The notes under the pieces: generated by a model
Database searches by the model: none
What the model saw: only the letters and a program-made list of their open reading frames with translations
Told to the model about the DNA's origin: nothing
In this document: one piece after another, positions 57,264 through 64,000 of the stretch
Layout: every line of letters begins with the position of its first letter
How positions within the stretch are numbered: the first letter of the stretch is position 1
Made by a program: the position numbers and the translations under genes
Assembly: GCA_947311845.1 (NCBI GenBank)
Contig: CAMZMU010000081.1
Span: forward strand, 3,134,701 to 3,198,700
Direction: 5' to 3'
DNA: 64,000 nucleotides
Origin: Poa pratensis
Taxonomy: Eukaryota > Streptophyta > Magnoliopsida > Poales > Poaceae

Positions 57264-58225
57264 ACTAGTAATCGTGCTCGTGCAATGCACGTGTAATCTC
57301 AGAATTTTTTCCGCTCATCTTAGTTTAGCAGGTATACATGAAATAAATGTCTAAAAGGAGTGCTCCTATGCTTTAACGGTTGAGATTGGGGGTGCTTATC
57401 CCACCTGGTTAGCCTAATCAGAAGGTAATTACGTCACTTTCAGATCCCATCAGCGACACAGTCAAGGTCCAAGAACATGTCTAGTTCGCCCGCCCCAAAT
57501 CCGGCGGTTGACCAAGAAATCACGATCTCCACCAGTCGTCCCTCACCTCCCGCATTCCCTAGCCCAGGATTTGTAACCTTTTGGCTCTATTTCTAGACTT
57601 TAGCCTTCAGTCTCTTTTATTTCCACATGGTGTACATCTTTACGAAGTTCTCTTAATGAATGAAAAGCAGCGCTTGCTGCGGTTCGTCAAAAAAAATCAA
57701 AGTGAGAGTATTGTGATGTAGTCTATACTGGTATTAAAAAGGTACATATTATATGGTTATGTATTATAGCAATACAATTATTGTTATTCTAATCTTCAAT
57801 TCTCTTTTTTGTTGTTATTCAGACTGTTCCTAAAATTTCAGGAATTTTTCACATCTCTTTCCAGTTATTTTAATTTTGTAAAATGTTTTCTAATTTGATT
57901 TCGATTTTCCAAACACCTCAAAGTTATGTGAATCCATTAATTTGTATTGTGTTTTCCGTGGAGGTGAATTGGGAATAATCTGGTGGATGCACGGATGGAG
58001 TCCAACCAAAATGTTTTTTCTCATGTAATGCCAGAGAATTTGTTACATACAGCTAGGGGAATGGGCAACATTTTGTTGTTTTTTTCCCAAAAAATTGTAT
58101 CTTCTACATGATTATTGTAATTATATTATTTAGTTAGAATTTTGATAAGGTAATTATGATAGTTTAATGCCTAACTATATTTGTATATTTATCAATACGT
58201 GCATTTCACGTGCGACATTACTAGT
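57264..58225. mobile_element. 962-bp element with ACTAGTAAT terminal inverted repeats
   Basis: The left ACTAGTAATCGTGCTCGTGC and (reverse complemented) right ACTAGTAATGTCGCACGTG are imperfect inverted repeats of about 30 bp. No coding sequence was seen. A retroposon-like 3' end (TGAATGAAAAGCAGCGCTTG then A8) lies inside at 57656-57698. Confidence 0.55.
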
Positions 58226-58948
58226 CCTTTAAATACTTAAGCCTTAAGGGTATCGAGCCCGACTAGTTTATGGTAAAAAAAAAGGGCTCAATACCCTCAA
58301 GTCTATGAACGAGCAGAGCATACACTAGGCCCACTAGCCCAACATAGGAAGGAACTCCTCGGAGAGAAGTTTACTCAAAAGAAGAGCACTTGAGGTAAAA
58401 AAAAAAACAGAGCACTTCTAGAAACGAAAAACTGAAACAACTGATGAGTCGTACAATGATTCACAATCGACCTGAACTTGAAGGTTCCTGCAAGAAAAAT
58501 TTGAATCTCAAGGCTACGCTAAATTTCCGTGTTAATCTCTGGCTCCGCTAAGAGGTGAAGTCGTCATCCTTTTCGGCGTGGCGGTGCCACGAGGGTCATT
58601 GACTGCCTGAATAACCAGCCAACCCAATCAGGCCAGCCAGACGCACAAGCAGATGATTGCATGGAATGATTAGGTGCCTCTAATCTAATTAAAACGTGGA
58701 TCAACGATGTCTTTGGCGTTTTCCGTGCGTACGTGCGGGTTTACTGTAGGCTCAACAGCAGGCAGCAAGATGTGCACGGACGCACGCAACGACAAGTATC
58801 CAACACATCGATCGCCGGCCGAGATTGGGCAATTTACTACTCCCTACTTACCTTGTTCGACCGCCGGGAAGCTTCATGGAAGCTACGCGCCGCGCGACGT
58901 GTGTACACGTACACATGCGCATGTACATATGCATCCGCTTAGGGTATT
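58226..58948. other. No recognised gene
   Basis: Mixed sequence with two A runs (58276-58284 and 58399-58408). No domain or repeat pairing was recognised. Confidence 0.35.
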
Positions 58949-59160
58949 GGCTTTTTTTTTTCGAAACACAGTACAACGCAGACGCTCACATACACGTGCA
59001 CACACTCACCCCTATGAACGCACGCACGCATATCCTACTTCTATGAGCACCTCCGAAAAACTGAGCCGGCGATCGGGTTTTGAGATTGACGAAGTCACCA
59101 CAGGCGCCTCGCTGTCGACGGGAACGTCGTCTCCCACTGAAGAATATTCTGCCTATCTGT
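58949..59160 (-). mobile_element. SINE-like retroposon, copy 1
   Basis: On the minus strand the sequence ends GTTGTACTGTGTTTCGAAAA and a poly-A run. The body (CAGCGAGGCGCCTGTGGTGA, CTTCGTCAATCTC, GGAGGTGCTCATAG) is shared with 63667-63850. It is a repeat I associate with grass genomes; the family name is not certain. Confidence 0.55.
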
Positions 59161-59982
59161 CGCTGATGTATCAAACGTGGTATTGTTGTACCACAGACCG
59201 TGTGCGTATTTGTTATTGGGTTTCCTGATATCCGCCCCGACGGTGGACACCAGCGTTATCTTGTTCTACTTCTAACTAGACTGGCGAGATCTCCAACCAT
59301 ACGGGAGATGGATGTGAGCCTCGAATTTGATTTCCTACAGGGAGGAGGCTTGCGGTATTTTTGATAAAAGAGAGGTGCAACATCACCAAAATTGCAAGCA
59401 TGAGGACTTCAACTCAGTTGGGTGGGAAGACATCAGCCCCTCCCCACCATTAGGCCATGCCTTAGTCTGGATGTGAGCCTCGAATTTCAAACGTGAGTAT
59501 ATGGAGCATAAATCATTTCCATCACAACGACAAACCAACTGCATGTCACATGCCGCGAGTGTCTATGCGATGGACTCTCGTCGAGGTAAAAAGTGCATTG
59601 GTCATCTATTTCTATTTCTATGTGTTCCTTTCTTCTTTTGACCAGGCACTCTATGCGATCGACCTCTCTAGATAATTTTTTTAAAACGGGGCAAATGTTT
59701 TGCCCCAATCAATTAATTAAAAAAGAATAGAGTTGCCCATGGAAAAACCATCCAAAACCGCTACAACAAAACCGCAAGCACAAGCGAACAACTAGGCCCC
59801 TACCAAAAACACCAATCCAAACAATCAACCGGAAGCTAACAAACTCATCCAACCTACAACCACGAACTGACGACACGTGGAATACCTGACAATCAAGAAC
59901 ACACGGAAGCTTTCTTTGCGACTCAAATCTTCTTCCTTGTCCTCCTGAGAGATTTCTCCACCTTTCTGATTACACCATCCCG

Positions 59983-61149
59983 GACGTTCTCATTTCCTCC
60001 CTCCTCTTCTCTCTCCTCACCCTCGTTCTCTGAGAGCTACCTCCGCTCTCCCGGCTCCTCCCTCCCTCCTCTCTGGCGGCCCTGCCGTCCGGCGACGATG
60101 GGAGGGGAGCCCCCCCCCCGGCATATATTACATGTAGTTTTAGGCTTAGTGTTTGGTCCTCCGTGGCATATGGCGTCATGGCGCAGCCGGTTCTCTCCGA
60201 CGTCCTCGAGCCACGCCGTGGGAGCCCTCCTTCTTCTGCTCTGTTGATGTCCATGGTGGACGGCGAGGGACTGCAGCGGATCTGGAGGAAGCAGCCTAAA
60301 TAAGCACACCCCCGGATATCGGGTGCCAAACCGTCGCTGAAGACAGAGTTTTGAGTGAGCTAGCAAAGAAAGTCAGCAGTTAACCGAAAATTCCAACCCA
60401 GTCGTCTCGTACTAGGGTTGGCTCCTCGCACTTCTCCCTTTAGGATCCAGAGTGGATTACGTTCATTAAACAGGAGCTGAATCACAATACCCCTTTGGAA
60501 GAACGCGAGCTTTCTAACTAAAAGGAATCTCTTATTCATATGGTATAAAATGGAGCTCGTTTCTAGCGGCCTGGATCTGGCAGGGGCGGATCTGCTGTCA
60601 CCTTCTTGCCATCGAGGAGGTGGGCGAGGAAGTTGGGAGTGGGTTCCGCTTCTTGCTCGACCTGAGAAGCAGGGTTACAGGGTTGCGACCGTGGTGATCT
60701 CTGAGAGGATCCTCTCAACAACACTTCGACGACAGAGGGCCTCTTTGCTGCTGAATATGTGGGCCGAACGGCGGCCACTCCCGTCCTGGTCGACGACGTT
60801 CTGCTGGCGTAGGGATTCAATCAACCTCCTGGCCGATGTGCCTTTCTTGAGGCCCTATGGCTCCGATGCAGCGTGCTCCCGCTGCTGCACCCCAAGTGGT
60901 ATCATCCCCGGTGCTGCGGTGGTTGGCCGGCGTCGGATGTGGAAAGATCTCGGTGGACATGGAGCAAGGAGAGGCTCTGGACTTAATCGTGTTTTCATCT
61001 TTCGGTTTAGGGTCTTGGATGCAAAGTTGTGGGACCATGTTGTACTTTTTTCTTTTCTTTAGGGTCCTTTATGTAAGTTGTACTCCACTGACAGCGGTTT
61101 AATGCAGCTTCGGGGTCCTTCGCGACCCCCTACCCGTTCACAAAAAAAA
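59983..61149 (+). mobile_element. Retroposon, 1167 bp, with poly-A tail and 15-bp target duplication
   Basis: The 15-mer GATTACACCATCCCG occurs at 59968-59982 and 61150-61164. The right copy is directly preceded by CAAAAAAAA, as expected after target-primed reverse transcription. The 5' end is C- and T-rich. Frames inside are short and domain-free, so it may be a non-autonomous LINE derivative or a retroposed non-coding RNA. Confidence 0.8.
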
Positions 61150-61164
61150 GATTACACCATCCCG

Positions 61165-62440
61165 TACTGTCGTCATTGTGATCTAAATTATAATTGTGGT
61201 CTAAAAGAGAGAATGAAACCAATAGCGCCTGGAGTCTTGAGGCACCCCATCATATGGCATGGCCAAAATCAAACATGGCACTTCCCCAAACCCGTTCATG
61301 TTTGTACCGCATCTGGCCACCGCCCGTGCTCAGTGTGGGATCCCAAGATCCTCTACCACCAGCCGACCACCATTGCACTCTGGAGGCTACTATCACCCCC
61401 CGTGTGCCGCCGCACGAACCAACGTGACGTGCCTGCAGTGCAGAAGTAGCCAGCCTTGCCAGATCATGGCCACCGCCGTCCCACAGCACCGCCGACACCA
61501 GATACAGTGGATATGTTGGTAGATATAAAAGTTTTCTACAGACTATATATGTAAGGTCGATCCCATTCCCAATCACTCGTGCTGATGCGTCCACGGTCAC
61601 CAAACCAGAGGTTATCTTCCACAAGACTCACTATACCTAGTCTAGTTGGCCTACTGGAGTCTGGAGTCTGGCAGCAAGAACACGCGGCGTACGTTGGAGA
61701 GTACTCTACGTTCGTTGTACCCCTAGACAAGAACGCATGGATGGACCATTGCCGAAACGACCAAGATAGAGGGAACGTACTGAGTGATCGATCTACTGAG
61801 CGAAACGAGACATTACCAATTAAGAAGGCTGAACGTGCCAATGTCGGACACAGCATCTGCCACTGAGAGTACTTACTAAAGTCAAAAAAGAAAGTGAAAA
61901 CGAATCGCACACGTACGTGCTGTTCAGGACAAACTATGCATCCGACCATTTTTCGGCGCATGCACGCACGCAGGGATTTAGTGCTAAAATCATGCATGCA
62001 TATGCTGCTCGGCTAATCGATCCGATGATCCGGTGGCTTCTTTGATTATTGTAAGATTGAAATGACATGTCTAATTGAATACGATGGGAAAGTTTCTTTG
62101 ACTGCGGTGAAGAAATTTTTCAGGAGATTATACCTCATGTTATTTTCTATAAAGTTACAATACAAGATTTCCATGCAATTTTTTCCTATATGATATGATC
62201 CTATGAACCTAATTTATTTTGAACGAATTTTTCCATATAATTTAAGTTCTATGCAAATTCTCTGAAAATCCTATGAATCAAAAGGAGTCCTAAGTGTCTA
62301 CATACTTGCAAATAAATCGACATTTTTGGTGCTCCATACAAAAATAACAAAATCAATGACCAACAAGGGATTTGAAAATGTCATTTTAAGCAACATAGCA
62401 CCAAAAATATCATTTTGTAACGAAACTTTACACGTACATA
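61165..62440. other. No recognised gene
   Basis: A 153-codon minus-strand frame (61997-61536) has no domain, and its codon usage does not resemble nearby genes. Around 62110-62290 the AT-rich sequence includes GAAAATCCTATGAATCAAAAGG, a phrase common at grass MITE ends. Confidence 0.35.
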
Positions 62441-62558
62441 CTCCCTCCTTTTCAAATTAGTTGACGTAGACTTGGCTAAATAGTATATAGACATAGTTTA
62501 GTGTGTAATGTATCCGTATCCAGACAAACGTATGTCAACTAATTTCGAATGGAGGGAG
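62441..62558. mobile_element. Stowaway MITE, 118 bp, complete
   Basis: The ends CTCCCTCCTTTTCAAATTAG and CTAATTTCGAATGGAGGGAG are inverted repeats flanked by TA on both sides (62439-62440 and 62559-62560). It has the typical Stowaway length. Confidence 0.9.
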
Positions 62559-62783
62559 TAGAACACTTAGGTATGTTTATTGCCCATTTTTTCCTTTTTT
62601 TAACTGCCTTACTTTTTTTTCGAGTTTGGTAATAAAGCAGGAGCTTGAGCGGTCGGGAGCCAAAACTGCACTTCCATATACAGATCTTTTTTGGCGGTTC
62701 ATCAAATGCTCGCTCAGTAATTAACTAGTAGTGCAGCAGTAAGGAGGATCTGATTCTGCTGGCAAGGTTACCTAGGTAGCTAC

Positions 62784-62820
62784 TCCCTCCGTTCCAATTT
62801 ATTTGACTTGCTATACACCA
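62784..62820. mobile_element. Single Stowaway end
   Basis: CTCCCTCCGTTCCAATTTAT is a Stowaway terminus without a matching partner nearby, so it is a truncated copy. Confidence 0.6.
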
Positions 62821-63469
62821 TGTGAGTACGTAGCAGCTTCAGAAGCCAGTGTCCAAAATATATAGTACTGTAGTACATACTGATCGATTTATTTAATGGA
62901 TACTTGGATATCACATCTGAATAGCAGCACTGAGTGTTGATACGCATACGACTGTCGGTGTCTCCTAGTCGATCTTGTTGCATCCGAACCACGTGATGCA
63001 ATGAACCTCGATTTCGACAGATCTCTAGTTATTGTAGTGCTAGCTAGCGTACGTGGTTATCTTCGACCTGTCCGTATAAACCGTGTTCGTGGAATTTGCT
63101 CCATGATCATGGTTGCCGATCGACTCGTGGCAAGCCTACTCTCGGCCGGAGTTGGAGGCCAAGTTGTTGTTTTATTCAACTTCTCCAGTCACGCGGCGTC
63201 CGTGCGGCTGCGGCGCGCCTACACGCTCTGCACCTCCATTCATTCACGCGCGCCGCCGCTATGTGTGTGTGTTCCTCTTCGTTTTGCGTTTCTTGGGGGA
63301 GGAGCGTGCTCGCCCACCGCGTGCTGCACGACCGTTAACCAGGAGTATGGTATAAACGTTGCACTCATATTGTATTCCGTTACAAAATCATTTGGTTACG
63401 ATTAATTTTGTTTAACAAGCCAGTAAAACTTCTCAATGGCCAATCAAAAAAAATTACATACACTTTTAC

Positions 63470-63559
63470 TTTTTTTTTTGAATTTTAACCACGCCATATA
63501 TTAGGTCCGCAAGCCGACTCATTAAAAACCTTCCAGTCTCCATAGGTACCCTGGTAAGG
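63470..63559 (-). mobile_element. Very short 5'-truncated LINE insertion (90 bp)
   Basis: The body (ATATATTAGGTCCGCAAGCC, CTCATTAAAAACCTTCCAGT, AGGTACCCTGG) matches the 3' end of the LINE at 53.6-53.7 kb. A T run (poly-A on the minus strand) lies at its left edge. ACTTTTAC flanks both sides (63462-63469 and 63560-63567). Confidence 0.8.
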
Positions 63560-63666
63560 ACTTTTACTATTTTAATGTCGAGTGTTTTCGTTCATGCCCA
63601 CGTCAAATATTTTGTCCGATGAATCGTCTTTGAGATTCGAGCATCTTCTACTTTTTTCGCTCGCGT

Positions 63667-63850
63667 TTTTGTTTTGTTTTGTTTTGTGAAACACGGACCC
63701 TCATTTACACCCACCATTATGAACACACGCACGTACGCCTCCACCCTATGAGCATATCCGAAAGACTGGGTTGACAGATCGAATCTAGAGATTGACGAAG
63801 TCAACATGAACGTCTCGCTGTCGATGGCTCCCACCGAAAGAATATTTTGC
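63667..63850 (-). mobile_element. SINE-like retroposon, copy 2
   Basis: It matches 58949-59160 in the same orientation (GAACACACGCACGTACGC, GAGATTGACGAAGTCA, CTCGCTGTCGA, GAATATT). The tail here is a (TTTTG)n run instead of a plain T run. Confidence 0.55.
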
Positions 63851-64000
63851 CTGAAAAACACCAGTGTCAAATATGTGGTTTGAATTCTGATGGGCTAAAG
63901 ATAGAACCACAAACCGCCCTACTAACTAATTAACCACAGGCTGGGGCACAGGTGGTGGGATGGGATGAAATAACCGGGCTTAATCGAGTGAGGCGTTCAG

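Noticed and set aside
61536..61997. 153-codon minus-strand ORF
   Set aside because: Composition is non-coding in style; no recognisable motif and no promoter or exon evidence.
63001..63405. 134-codon plus-strand ORF
   Set aside because: No domain, no splice context, and several other frames are equally open in the same GC-rich patch.

Overview
The window is nuclear DNA from a grass, most likely a Triticeae species (wheat, Aegilops or barley type). The evidence is a few intron-containing plant genes lying in a much larger mass of nested Copia, Gypsy, CACTA, Harbinger, LINE and Stowaway-type elements, with GC-rich first exons typical of grass genes. I saw no bacterial features, CRISPR array, rRNA or tRNA gene. 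All calls come from reading the sequence; no database search was run.

Layout. Positions 1-1336 hold a Copia-type LTR that is itself almost a perfect inverted repeat; its element runs off the left edge. A growth-regulating factor gene (GRF, plus strand, 2722-5291) keeps the QLQ and WRC domains and a variant miR396 site but has an in-frame stop near its C-terminus. A convergent tyrosine/nicotianamine aminotransferase-like gene (minus, 8206-6184, six exons) has a GC-AG intron and a one-base frame loss at the end of exon 4. A second copy of the palindromic LTR core lies at 8573-8920. From 11155 to 38913 a single nest fills 27.8 kb: a Harbinger-like element (TSD TAA) was split by a CACTA element (12599-38826, TSD GGG). 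The CACTA carries a coiled-coil ORF, a B3-domain-like pseudogene, a second CACTA end, two hairpins in a tandem duplication, and a Gypsy remnant. The Gypsy LTR was split in turn by a SIRE/Maximus-like Copia (21981-33733, TSD GCGGC).

From 38.9 to 43.5 kb there are LINE debris, a foldback element between direct repeats, small minisatellites and an LTR-like fragment. A single-exon DUF688-type gene lies at 43589-44200. A seven-exon Agenet/DUF724 gene (minus, about 53275-45990) has a 4-kb intron with a tandem array of about 305-bp units, and one or two frame breaks in exon 1. A LINE 3' half follows (54811 to about 53620), then a second member of the Harbinger-like family (54947-56380). The last 8 kb holds MITEs, poly-A retroposons with clear target-site duplications, a 90-bp LINE scrap and a complete Stowaway MITE.

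How the parts relate. The four host genes have no common pathway: a transcription factor, an aminotransferase, a DUF688 protein and an Agenet/DUF724 protein. Three of the four carry one reading-frame lesion in otherwise well-preserved exons, so either the locus is decaying or the assembly has base errors. The transposon nest gives a relative insertion order: Harbinger, then CACTA, then Gypsy, then Copia.
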